The notes under the pieces: model-generated
Databases searched by the model: none
What the model saw: the letters and a program-made list of their open reading frames with translations, nothing else
Told to the model about the DNA's origin: nothing
Made by a program: the position numbers and the translations under genes
Source: an uncultured Opitutaceae bacterium
Lineage (GTDB): Bacteria > Verrucomicrobiota > Verrucomicrobiia > Opitutales > Opitutaceae
Reading direction: 5' to 3'
Assembly: GCA_951813085.1 (NCBI GenBank)
Contig: OX638348.1
Span: 1,435,627 to 1,499,626 of the forward strand
Length of the DNA stretch: 64,000 nucleotides
Part shown: one piece after another, positions 1-7,967 of the stretch
How positions within the stretch are numbered: position 1 is the first letter of the stretch
Layout: the number at the start of each line of letters is the position of its first letter

Positions 1-1
1 T

Positions 2-442
2 ATCGATTCATGGAGCGAAGATCGCGATTACGAAATCAGCCACCGCATTCAATCGAAATTCAATGCCAAGGAGTTACGGACAAAAACCTATTACTTAAAA
101 GGAACTCAGCTCATTGCGGACTACACGAAAATAAACAAACAAGGCGTCTTTAATTTGGGTATTGGGATCGCGAATCTAACGTTATTCAAAAAGTATTCCC
201 ATACCAATGTCGCCAGGAGCGAAACGCTGCTTGATTCGCTGTTCGGCCACAGAGGAGCAAGGTTGAGTAGCGAGACTTTTTATGGGCCAGTCGAGTTTAT
301 CAATGGCGACCAAGATGACTCAATCAGCATTGAGTACCAAACAAACTACAATTACTACGATACAAGAAAAGCATTCGAATTCACAAACAAGATAAAGCAC
401 CGCATAGCGAACCCAACCAACAGTCCCCTTAATCTCAGATAG
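2..442 (+). CDS. C-terminal part of an unknown protein (5' end outside window)
   Basis: The frame is open from the first bases of the window to a TAG at 440-442, so this is the 3' end of a longer gene. A TTG at 155 could start a 95-residue protein, but the frame upstream of it reads as ordinary coding sequence without stops. I recognise no domain. The last ~50 residues (from F-Y-G-P-V-E-F) align without gaps to the translation of 1610-1741, with 14 identities over 43 positions, so the two are related C-termini. It ends convergently with the terminase-like gene, overlapping it by 8 bases. Function unknown. Confidence 0.6.
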   Translation: MDSWSEDRDYEISHRIQSKFNAKELRTKTYYLKGTQLIADYTKINKQGVFNLGIGIANLTLFKKYSHTNVARSETLLDSLFGHRGARLSSETFYGPVEFINGDQDDSISIEYQTNYNYYDTRKAFEFTNKIKHRIANPTNSPLNLR

Positions 443-860
443 GCAAGCCCGTACTGCTAGCCAGCGTATTCAGGATATCCGACAGAGTAGATTCGGGTTC
501 GCAACTCTCTGGCACATTGTGCCCCTGCATCACATTGAGAATCTGGATCGCTTTGAGTCTCGCAGCAACAGACTCTCCTTGCTCCGCGATCCTGCTAAGC
601 AGTTCAAGCTTACGCTGCCTGTCGAGGATCTTCGCTGACAGATCCCTTTCCCTGAGCTGCTCCAGGTACGCATGGACCTTAGCGCTCCTTGCCAGTCTGC
701 TAGCGCAAGCTTCCGCGACCTGTCGGCTTGAAACGCTGTAGCCAGCATCAACATACGCTTGGACCTGGCTTTTTCGTTCGAAGTGGATGCTTTCGACGAA
801 TGCCCTTTGCTTGCTGGAAAGCTTAGGCTGTTGCTCAAACTGGACTGCTGTTGAAACCAT
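435..860 (-). CDS. Orphan phage terminase small subunit-like protein
   Basis: The 141-residue protein starts at ATG 860. Residues ~15-70 fit the N-terminal DNA-binding part of terminase small subunits (TerS, Terminase_2 type): L-S-S-K-Q-R-A-F-V-E-S-I, then an A-Y-V-D-A-G-Y-S helix-turn, then a pattern of A-S-R-L-A-R followed by V-H-A-Y-L. In phages TerS recognises the packaging site and hands DNA to the large subunit. No large terminase, portal or capsid gene is near, so it is either a prophage remnant or a reused DNA-binding protein. The C-terminal half is helical and not diagnostic. The family call rests on pattern recognition only. Confidence 0.6.
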   Translation of the reverse strand: MVSTAVQFEQQPKLSSKQRAFVESIHFERKSQVQAYVDAGYSVSSRQVAEACASRLARSAKVHAYLEQLRERDLSAKILDRQRKLELLSRIAEQGESVAARLKAIQILNVMQGHNVPESCEPESTLSDILNTLASSTGLPI

Positions 861-900
861 GTTGGACTAGAAGATTCCACATACAATAAAGACGATCACT

Positions 901-1458
901 CTAAAATTCACTGGGGATGAATGTCGCCCTCGTCAAAATAGCTTGATCCCGGATTATCTTACTCCTTAAAGCCCTCATGCTTGCAAAGTATGAGCTTGTG
1001 CAGACGGAACACTCACTGAACCTCATTGCCTTCATCTTTACGATAACCTCGTATATGGGCTCAAATATTTCGGCGATATCGTCTTCCAATGCGGGAAAAT
1101 AACTAACCACAATCATGCGGACAGAGCCAAAATACGAACTAGCCTTTTTGAAACGGAGAATAGATTCGCCATAATTCTCCGCCATATCTCTTTTAATTCT
1201 TTCCTCCTGAGGTTCTAATCCCATTTCGTGCAAGATCCTTTCCTCGTCATCCCCAAATTCCGCAGAAAGAACAATACGCTCTGCAACCGAGAGCAGAGAC
1301 ATAAGTTCGTCCAATTTACCTCGAAGAAGGTCCTCACGGCGCTTCTGTTCCTGATACAAAATAGTTCCAACGAATGCTGCGATAGCAACGACGACACCAA
1401 CAGCGCCGAAATCAATATTTGCAAGAGAGTGTTCCATATCGGATTGATTCCATAGCAT
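901..1458 (-). CDS. Hypothetical single-pass membrane protein
   Basis: This is a 185-residue protein from ATG 1458; a second in-frame ATG at 1437 is an equally good start. A hydrophobic helix at about residues 18-36 (V-G-V-V-V-A-I-A-A-F-V-G-T-I-L) is followed by a charged helical region (Q-E-Q-K-R-R-E-D-L-L), which suggests one N-terminal membrane anchor and a cytoplasmic helical domain. There is no signal-peptide cleavage site and no recognisable catalytic motif. Two cysteines lie close together in the C-terminal part (E-C-S-V-C). It lies between the terminase-like gene and a gene remnant on the opposite strand. Function unknown. Confidence 0.5.
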   Translation of the reverse strand: MLWNQSDMEHSLANIDFGAVGVVVAIAAFVGTILYQEQKRREDLLRGKLDELMSLLSVAERIVLSAEFGDDEERILHEMGLEPQEERIKRDMAENYGESILRFKKASSYFGSVRMIVVSYFPALEDDIAEIFEPIYEVIVKMKAMRFSECSVCTSSYFASMRALRSKIIRDQAILTRATFIPSEF

Positions 1459-1495
1459 AGCTGAAAATTATAGAAAATATTTTTCGATTCTCCTC

Positions 1496-1741
1496 TTGTG
1501 TGGGCACCTTTCAACCTTCTGGTTGGGCCCCTCGGATAAAGGGCTCCCCCTCCCTGATCTTGAGCAATTGAACTCGGGACTCCACGATGAACTATTCTTA
1601 GGTCCAATTGAATTTTTGGACGGATCAGCTGTGCTCGAATTCTCGATTGTGCATCCAGTGATTTCGAACCACTATAATGTCGAAGAAACCGCAAATTTTG
1701 CTAATGCACTAATGAGAAGAATCGGGGACGCTCGAGATTGA
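1496..1741 (+). pseudogene. Truncated paralogue of the gene at the window start
   Basis: An open frame of 81 codons runs from a TTG at 1496 to a TGA. Its last ~45 residues (F-L-G-P-I-E-F-L-D-G ... R-R-I) match the C-terminus of the gene at 2-442 without gaps, about one third identical. No start codon with a ribosome binding site precedes it, and the first ~15 residues look random. I therefore read it as a 3' remnant of a second family member that lost its 5' part. The homologous portion begins at about 1545. Whether it is still translated cannot be told. Confidence 0.45.
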
Positions 1742-1969
1742 ACTCACCTGACTGACATTGGCTTACAGGTTTTTTTCGTCATTTTAAGAAACCGTGAAAG
1801 ACTCCCACTTACCACACCTGGAGGTCCAAAGCTTCTTAAATCGACCGGATACTCAGTTTTCCCGGCATCGATAAGCAACCCTCCAAGAGTTAAGGCGGCA
1901 CGCTCATTATCGTAAAAACCCATTCGTAACAATCGCCTAAAACCCGATGCTATCAGATCTACAACCTGA

Positions 1970-2009
1970 ATGGTTGGACCCCGCAGTTTAGCCCGGTTTG
2001 AATGAGAGA
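1970..2009 (+). repeat. Left terminal inverted repeat of the IS3-like element
   Basis: Reading inward it shares ATGGTTGG(G)ACCCCGC, then TAGCCC, TTT and ATGAG at matching offsets with the reversed right end at 3080-3120. One base is missing relative to the right copy after ATGGTTGG. Confidence 0.7.
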
Positions 2010-3048
2010 TTCTCGACGGGTTTCTTGTTGTTGGGTTTAAGCTGCCTAGGGTGGAGATCGCCCGAAGGGCGGTCGGAGCCGCAGGCAGGCTGGATTTGCC
2101 TTGTGGCAAGCTCGCTGGGCGTTAGCGCGCCTGGCGATCCATGGGGCCTATGATTGCTGCAGCAGTCCTTCCAGTCCGCGAAGATCACGCGCGATTCGCT
2201 GAGCGTGCGGATCATCTCGCGGTCGAGGCGTTCCTCGCGGAAGCGGCTGCTGAAGCTTTCGCGTATCCGTTCCGCCAAGGGCGGCCCGGATCGATGCATA
2301 GAGCCTTGATCCCGTTCTCGGCAAGCCAGCCCTGGATGGCCTTGGCGATGAGCTCGGGCCCGTTGCCCGAGCGGATGCATTCGGGAGCCCCATGCTCGCG
2401 GATCGCCTCCTGCAGCGGGGCCAGCGCGTCGGAGGCCTTGATCGCCCGGTCGGCATGGATGCAATGCCGCTGGCGAGCGCATTCGCCTATCAGGTCGAAG
2501 GCCCGCGCAGAGCCCCTGCCGCCGCCTGCGATTGCGGCGAGGCGGCACCTGCAGCCCTTCCTCCCGGCGGACGCGCTGGACCAGCTTCTTGTTCGCGCGG
2601 TAGCCAAGCGTCGGCTGCTCCCCCGGAAAGCGGACGATCTCCGGCTCCAGCAAGCGCTTCCCCTCGGGCTTGGGCTTCGGGCGATAGCGGAGCGTCGAGC
2701 GGCTGATCCCCAGCCATCGGCAAACGGCTCTCCCAGAACACGACAGCGCGGACTGGACCTCCGCCGCAACCCCGCGCCGGGCTCAGAGGTTTTTTCCAGC
2801 GCGATCTCCAGGGCCTTGGTCTTGAGCAGCTGGTCGGCAAGCAGCTTCTTGAGCCCGGTGTTCTCCTTCTCCAGGTCGCGGAGGCGCTGAGCCTCCTTCA
2901 GATCCATGCCTCCGTACTTGCTCTTCCAACGGTAGAAGCTCTGCGAGCTGATGCTGCGCCTGCGGCAGATCCCCTCGGTCCGAAGCCCCGTGTCGGCCTC
3001 CCTCAGTATGCGGATTATCTGCTCGGTCGCGCGTCTTGTCTTTTTCAT
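1988..3048 (-). pseudogene. IS3-family transposase (OrfA+OrfB), frameshifted
   Basis: OrfA is readable from ATG 3048: a Tnp_1 helix-turn-helix (E-Q-I-I-R-I-L-R-E-A-D) and then a leucine-zipper-like stretch (E-N-T-G-L-K-K-L-L-A-D-Q-L), as in the IS407/IS3 groups. OrfB survives only in pieces. G-Y-R...V-R-R-E-E-G-L is in one frame, the integrase-core piece around R-S-G-N-G-P-E-L in another, and R-E-S-F-S-S-R-F-R-E-E-R-L-D plus the usual C-terminus back in the first. The first catalytic Asp region is deleted. The second Asp, normally in S-D-N-G-P-E-F, is Gly through a GAC-to-GGC type change. The element cannot move on its own. Confidence 0.85.
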
Positions 3049-3079
3049 CGATGATGTCCTTTCGTTGATCGACGAAAAT

Positions 3080-3120
3080 CACCTCATCAAAAGTGGGCTA
3101 GTTCGCGGGGTCCCAACCAT
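3080..3120 (-). repeat. Right terminal inverted repeat of the IS3-like element
   Basis: The reverse complement begins ATGGTTGGGACCCCGC and continues GAACTAGCCC, matching the left repeat with scattered mismatches. It lies about 30 bases upstream of the OrfA start, the usual arrangement in IS3 elements. Confidence 0.7.
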
Positions 3121-3294
3121 AGTGGTCAGTGGTCAATTATCAACTACATCGTCAGAGGGATCAAACTTACTAAAGTAAATAAGGTTCAAGACTCTCGTAC
3201 CCATTTTTCATCATCTCAAAGCCAAACCCACATCATCAAATTAGGCTTTAAGCCTTGAACCCACCGCGCGTTTCTTGCGAACCCGATGAATCAA

Positions 3295-3516
3295 CTAAGG
3301 AACAACGACGACGTTGCAGGTCTCGCTATCAGTATCGAATACGATCCGAGCGCTCCCGTTTTCTAGCTGAAGTTGAACTGCCGCGATTTTTTCATCGAGA
3401 GAGACATCGAGAGAGAAAACCCGTTCGCCGTAATCCGTGCCCTCTCGAGTCACAAATTCTTCGATAACCGCGCGAAGTATTTCAGGTTCTAGTTTGAGAG
3501 TTGGCGAAGGGGTCAT
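3295..3516 (-). CDS. UPF0270 (YheU-like) family protein
   Basis: This is a 73-residue protein starting at ATG 3516. Residues ~10-70 follow the UPF0270 pattern: L-x-P-E-x-L-x-x-x-I-E-x-F-V-x-R-E-G-T-D-Y-G-E, then a D-E-K-I-A-A-V-Q-x-Q-L block and a C-terminal strand ending in V-V-V-P. E. coli YheU is the best known member; its function is not established. The family is most familiar from gamma-proteobacteria, so its presence beside an insertion element may reflect transfer. It is monocistronic as far as I can see, with IS remains upstream and a sulfatase downstream on the same strand. Confidence 0.75.
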   Translation of the reverse strand: MTPSPTLKLEPEILRAVIEEFVTREGTDYGERVFSLDVSLDEKIAAVQLQLENGSARIVFDTDSETCNVVVVP

Positions 3517-3589
3517 GTGTTAATTGTCAACTTCACATCTTCTCTTGTCTCCCCTTCCGTGCAGGCCTAGGAGCGAATCAGGGCTGGCG

Positions 3590-5254
3590 TTACTCCGGAA
3601 TCACGACGTGTTTCTGGGCGGGACTGTGACGCGTAATCCAATTTTGGATATGGGCAACGATCTCAGGGTAGTCTTTTGACTCGTCATCGCGTTCTTCGAG
3701 ATGGTTCTCCACTGCGTGATTGAAGAGCATCATGGGGCTGCCATCCGAGGGAATCACGGCTTTGAAATCGCCATATCGGATAAACTGTTTCCAGAGCTTT
3801 TCTTCTGGAATTTTCTTTTTCATGGCAGCCACGATATCCGCATGCTCCGGATCATCGATCAGGTTGTTCCACTCGTTTGGGTCGCGTTCTCGATCATAAA
3901 GCTCGGCGCTGCCGTCGAAATACTGAATGTATCGCCAACGCTTACCGGTTATGGAATGGTTTCCCCGCCCAAATGTCGTTACCGTATGATCTGTCCAATC
4001 GGCGTTCGGGTTCGCCACTAAGGGAATCAAACTCTGTCCATCCAACTGCGCGTTTTCCGGTAGATTTCCAATGTCTAGTAACGTTGGATACAAGTCGATA
4101 AGATTGATCGGTTGGTCGCAAACGGATCCAGGCGCGAATCCCTCAGGGGCGCCTTTTTCTGGAGGAACCACAATCAGGGGAACCCGTGTCGCCCGATACC
4201 ATCCCGTCGCCTTTCCCCAATGCTCCTTCTCGCCCAAATGCCAGCCATGATCCGACCAAAGCAAGATCCAAGTGTTTTCTGCCTGTCCGCTTGATTCCAG
4301 CGAATGCAAAAGATCTCCCAGCATTTCGTCTACGAACGTGACCGTAGCCAGATAACTGGAGACGGCATTTTCCCATTGGCCATACTTAACGACGGATCGG
4401 TGTTCACCCGATGTTGTGGGAATGAGAGCGTAGTCGCGACCCGACCGAGAAAGATCGTCCAAGTCCCCTTCCATATGGGGAGGCAATTCGACTTCATCCA
4501 ACGGATACATGTCGTGAAAGCGTTTCGGCGCATGGAGGGGCTGGTGCGGGAGATGAAAACCAAACCCAAGAAAATAGGGTTCTTCTAGACCGCGCTCGAT
4601 TTCCCCAATGGTCCAGGCCATATCTTTGGCATCTCGAAACTCATGATCAGGCAGATCCATAGGTCCCCAATCGAAAGTATGGGTATCCTTCCAAATGCGA
4701 TCAGCAGGCATCCCGTTCCGGGGAAAGGTAATCACTTTGCCTTCGAAGTTCCATTCATAGACGGGCGTTTGCCGCGAACTGAGTATCGCTTCCTTGGGCC
4801 ATGGGTGACTCGAACTCGGGGCATAGCGGTCGAAACTTCTATCAGGGAAGTTGTGGTCGCCGTGAAACAGCTTGCCCGCCCCGATCGTCGTGTATCCGTG
4901 CCTTTTCAAATACTGAGGCATCGCTTCAACATCTGGCAGGCGCTTAGGGTAGTTGGCATTATTTGAATACACGCCTGTATTCCACGCCCGCATTCCAGAC
5001 ATGATGGCCGCTCTCGAGGGTCCGCATACGGGAGCGGGGCAATGAGCTTCGGTGAACAAGACACCACGCTCAGCCAAACGGTCCATGTGGGGCGTTTTTA
5101 CCTGAGGATGCCCGTCCAGACAACCGATCCAGTCATTTAGATCGTCAATCGCGATGAACAGGATGTTCGGCTTGGAATCAGCTGCCACGCTGGAAATAAA
5201 GATGAAGGCCGAAATATGAAGGGTGAAGAGGGCAAAGGGGCGAATCACGTTCAT
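3590..5254 (-). CDS. Secreted sulfatase, iduronate-2-sulfatase-like
   Basis: The enzyme is a type I sulfatase hydrolysing sulfate esters, probably on polysaccharides. From ATG 5254 it has a signal peptide (hydrophobic core F-A-L-F-T-L-H-I-S-A-F-I-F-I, cleavage after A-A-D-S region). The metal-binding D-D-L-N-D motif follows, then the formylglycine motif C77-G-P-S-R81, G-K-L-F-H-G, and S-D-H-G-W-H-L-G-E. The arrangement with A-W-N-T-G and Y-L-K-R-H-G-Y is that of the iduronate-2-sulfatase-like group. Longer in-frame starts exist (5278, 5362) but would put a charged leader before the signal peptide. It is divergent from the DUF5916 gene. The natural substrate is unknown. Confidence 0.85.
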   Translation of the reverse strand: MNVIRPFALFTLHISAFIFISSVAADSKPNILFIAIDDLNDWIGCLDGHPQVKTPHMDRLAERGVLFTEAHCPAPVCGPSRAAIMSGMRAWNTGVYSNNANYPKRLPDVEAMPQYLKRHGYTTIGAGKLFHGDHNFPDRSFDRYAPSSSHPWPKEAILSSRQTPVYEWNFEGKVITFPRNGMPADRIWKDTHTFDWGPMDLPDHEFRDAKDMAWTIGEIERGLEEPYFLGFGFHLPHQPLHAPKRFHDMYPLDEVELPPHMEGDLDDLSRSGRDYALIPTTSGEHRSVVKYGQWENAVSSYLATVTFVDEMLGDLLHSLESSGQAENTWILLWSDHGWHLGEKEHWGKATGWYRATRVPLIVVPPEKGAPEGFAPGSVCDQPINLIDLYPTLLDIGNLPENAQLDGQSLIPLVANPNADWTDHTVTTFGRGNHSITGKRWRYIQYFDGSAELYDRERDPNEWNNLIDDPEHADIVAAMKKKIPEEKLWKQFIRYGDFKAVIPSDGSPMMLFNHAVENHLEERDDESKDYPEIVAHIQNWITRHSPAQKHVVIPE

Positions 5255-5518
5255 AAGCGCCGATTGAACGGCTTGCATCCTTTCAGGGCAAGGAAAGGAT
5301 TTCCATGCATGATCGTAGGAACGGGTCTGGGGCAAAGGGATCGAAATCTCGTTTTCTATCAACGAGCAGGAATGGGGATGCAGCGGGCAGATATCCGGAT
5401 CTGGGTTTGAGTCTCTGTGGAGAAAATTGATTTGCTAGCGAGGTTCCATTCCGTGACGATTTATGGGTTCCGAAACTTGAGGATCTTCTCCCGACAATTG
5501 GGTCGCCTCGCCAATCCC

Positions 5519-7780
5519 ATGCGCTACGCCTTTCAATGCAGTCTGCTTATCTCCTGTCTAGCGAACTGCCTCCTTCTGGGAGAGGAATCTCCCATTCCCC
5601 CGCGTCAAGAGATACCGGCTTTCCGACTGGAGCGAGACTACCGTCCGGAACTGACGGCGGTCCGAGTGGAGAAGCCACCGAAAATCGATGGGCGCCTCGA
5701 TGAGGAGGTGTGGAAGACTGCGCCACTGGCTGGACCCCTGCTGCAGTACCAGCCGACTTCCTACACGCATTTGGACCAGCAGACGTTCTTTCGCGTGGCG
5801 TACGATGACAACTACTTGTATATTGCGATCTGGTGTTGGGATACGGAACCGGATAAAATCGTCGCTCGTCTCATGCGCCGCGATGACGAGCTGTGGAACG
5901 ACGACGCGGTCAATATCAATTTAGATACGTTCAACGACTCGCGGAACAGCTACACCTTTCTCGTCAATCCCAACGGTACGCGACACGACGCCATTTCGAC
6001 GAACAATGGGAACTACAATTCCCGTTGGGATGGTGTCTGGAACGCGAAAACACAGATTCATGAATACGGCTGGCAGGTGGAAGTGGCCCTCCCTTTAGCG
6101 ACGTTCAGTTTCGACCCGGAGAGTTCTCAATGGGGTCTCAACGTGGGCCGAAGAATCAAGCGTTCGGATCAACGGGGCATTTGGTCATCCCCGAGAAACG
6201 CGGTTCGCGGCTACTATATGTCGGAAGCCGGAAAGCTGAATGGATTGAGCGGGCTCAAACAGGGCTTGGGTCTTGAACTCAATCCCTACATTCTGGGAAA
6301 GCGCTCGGACGACAAGGATCTGGGAACGGATGATTTCGAATTCGAGTGGGGCGGCGACTTTCGGTACCGCATCACTCCCAAGATGAGCGCCACCTTGAGC
6401 TACAATACGGATTTCGCCGCAGCGGAGACCGATGCCCGACAGGTCAATCTAACGCGCTTTTCCTTGTTCTTCCCAGAAAAGCGGCGTTTCTTTCTCGAGG
6501 ATGCAGGTGTATTCAATTTTGGAGGACTGGGTGGCAGGTTTAGACGAAGATCCGGTACACGGGCATCACCGGTCATCCTCCCCTATTTCAGCCGCCGCAT
6601 CGGTTTGAACAACCAAGGGGAGGTCGCGCCGCTGATTGGGGCAGCCAAGCTCTCCGGCCGAGTGGGTGACTGCAATATCGGCGTCATCGATGCCGTAGTA
6701 GACAGCAATGGGGCCCTGGACAGTAAAAATGCTTTCGTGGGTCGCGTGACCCGCGAAGTCTTCGACCAATCCACGGTGGGTGCGCTTGTAACCCATGGCG
6801 ATCCAAATTCTGACTACGACAATTTACTCTTGGGATCTGACTTCCAGTACCTGACCAACAAGTTTCTCAACAACTATCGACTGGAAGTGAATGCGTTCGC
6901 AGTCGCAACGGAATCGGACCATCCCGATTTCGATGATGGCTTGGCACCGGTATTCGGCACGAGCGCCGTTCTTCCAGCGGATGAATTCGATATCGAAGTG
7001 TCGCTCATGCACGTGGATGACGATTTCAATCCGGCTATGGGTTTCGCTCCGCGAACAGGAGTGAGGAGGTACTACACCAGATGGATCTATAAGCCGTATA
7101 TCGAATCCAAAGACTGGTTGAGGCAAGTCTACTACAGCTATGAGGGGGAATACATCACGGACCTTTCCGACCAGCTTCAGTCTTCCAAGCACCTCTTTAC
7201 GCCGATGCAGCTCTTTTTCGAATCGGGAGACTCCATTCTTTTGGAAATCGAAAACTCAGCCGATGTCCCTGCTGACGATTTTAGAATCTACAACGTTCAG
7301 GGCGATGAGAATGACGTATTCATTCCTTCCGGCGACTACTCATGGACCCGTGGAATCCTGGCATTTCAAACGTCTTCCAGGCGAGAGCTCCAGTTTCAGC
7401 ACGATTTTTCAGTTGGTGATTTTTACGACGGTACCCGAACGGAGAATACATCGGAGATCGTATACTTGCCATCCAAGCACTTCGGGGCGGAGCTGAGCTA
7501 CTCGAATCAGGATGTTGAGCTGCCCGCGGGTGACTTTAATATCAAACTCGCATCCATGACGGCATTAATAAATTTCACGCCGGACTTCACTTGGTCTAGC
7601 GTAGTGCAGTACGACAATGTTTCCGACTCCCTGGGGATCAACAGCCGCTTGATCTGGGAGTACCGTCCAGGAGCGAGAATATTTCTCGTTGTGAACCAAA
7701 GCTACCTTGATGAAGCATCTGGATTTGTCCGCAAGCAAATGGATACAACCCTTAAGCTGAGTTCCATATTCAGGTTCTGA
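5519..7780 (+). CDS. CBM9-like domain plus DUF5916 outer-membrane beta-barrel protein
   Basis: A GTG at 5417 opens the frame, but ATG 5519 gives a proper signal peptide (M-R-Y-A-F-Q-C-S-L-L-I-S-C-L-A-N) and is preferred. The mature protein starts with a carbohydrate-binding family 9-like domain: K-I-D-G-R-L-D-E-E-V-W, then F-R-V-A-Y-D-D-N-Y-L-Y-I. Next comes the DUF5916 region with W-G-L-N-V-G-R-R and F-F-P-E-K-R-R-F-F-L-E. The rest is rich in alternating polar/aromatic strands and ends in Phe, as outer-membrane barrels do. Members are often near glycan-degradation genes. It is divergent from one sulfatase and followed by another, which suggests a role in sensing or handling sulfated glycans; that role is inference. 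Confidence 0.75.
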   Translation: MRYAFQCSLLISCLANCLLLGEESPIPPRQEIPAFRLERDYRPELTAVRVEKPPKIDGRLDEEVWKTAPLAGPLLQYQPTSYTHLDQQTFFRVAYDDNYLYIAIWCWDTEPDKIVARLMRRDDELWNDDAVNINLDTFNDSRNSYTFLVNPNGTRHDAISTNNGNYNSRWDGVWNAKTQIHEYGWQVEVALPLATFSFDPESSQWGLNVGRRIKRSDQRGIWSSPRNAVRGYYMSEAGKLNGLSGLKQGLGLELNPYILGKRSDDKDLGTDDFEFEWGGDFRYRITPKMSATLSYNTDFAAAETDARQVNLTRFSLFFPEKRRFFLEDAGVFNFGGLGGRFRRRSGTRASPVILPYFSRRIGLNNQGEVAPLIGAAKLSGRVGDCNIGVIDAVVDSNGALDSKNAFVGRVTREVFDQSTVGALVTHGDPNSDYDNLLLGSDFQYLTNKFLNNYRLEVNAFAVATESDHPDFDDGLAPVFGTSAVLPADEFDIEVSLMHVDDDFNPAMGFAPRTGVRRYYTRWIYKPYIESKDWLRQVYYSYEGEYITDLSDQLQSSKHLFTPMQLFFESGDSILLEIENSADVPADDFRIYNVQGDENDVFIPSGDYSWTRGILAFQTSSRRELQFQHDFSVGDFYDGTRTENTSEIVYLPSKHFGAELSYSNQDVELPAGDFNIKLASMTALINFTPDFTWSSVVQYDNVSDSLGINSRLIWEYRPGARIFLVVNQSYLDEASGFVRKQMDTTLKLSSIFRF

Positions 7781-7967
7781 GAGACTGCTGCACTAACGCT
7801 TTCCCCCTTAGTCAATAAGCAAGACCTGACTCTTTAGCGCTACCCCGGTTTTCTTCTCCAAAGTACGTTTGTCCAATGCCCCAGTAGCGAAAGCGGTATA
7901 ACATTCCTATTGGCTTTTATCCGGGCTTAGGATTCCATCGAGCACCGCTAAATTGGATTCATTTCAC

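Larger units (their letters stand above)
1970..3120 (-). mobile_element. Decayed IS3-family insertion sequence
   Basis: A GC-rich segment is bounded by imperfect inverted repeats of about 38 bases. The left end reads ATGGTTGGACCCCGC and the right end, reversed, ATGGTTGGGACCCCGC; both then share TAGCCC, TTT and ATGAG further in. Between them lie minus-strand OrfA and OrfB remnants of an IS3-type transposase in several frames. No direct target duplication is visible. Element length is about 1.15 kb, slightly short for the family, which agrees with internal deletions. If the termini follow the TG...CA rule, the true ends would be 1975 and 3115. Confidence 0.8.

Noticed and set aside
1744-2109. 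Minus-strand open frame crossing the left end of the IS3 element
   Set aside because: Its first part lies in the IS and in another frame than the transposase; the chromosomal part (~1744-1969) shows no family. It could be a truncated gene, but I cannot support one.
2141-2890. A long plus-strand open frame (249 codons) across the IS3 element
   Set aside because: It is antisense to recognisable transposase sequence; its Ala/Pro/Arg-rich product is what GC-rich DNA gives in the opposite frame.
1960-3130. Target-site duplication around the IS3 element
   Set aside because: No matching 3-5 base direct repeats are present next to either end; the ATGGT/ACCAT pair is inverted, not direct.
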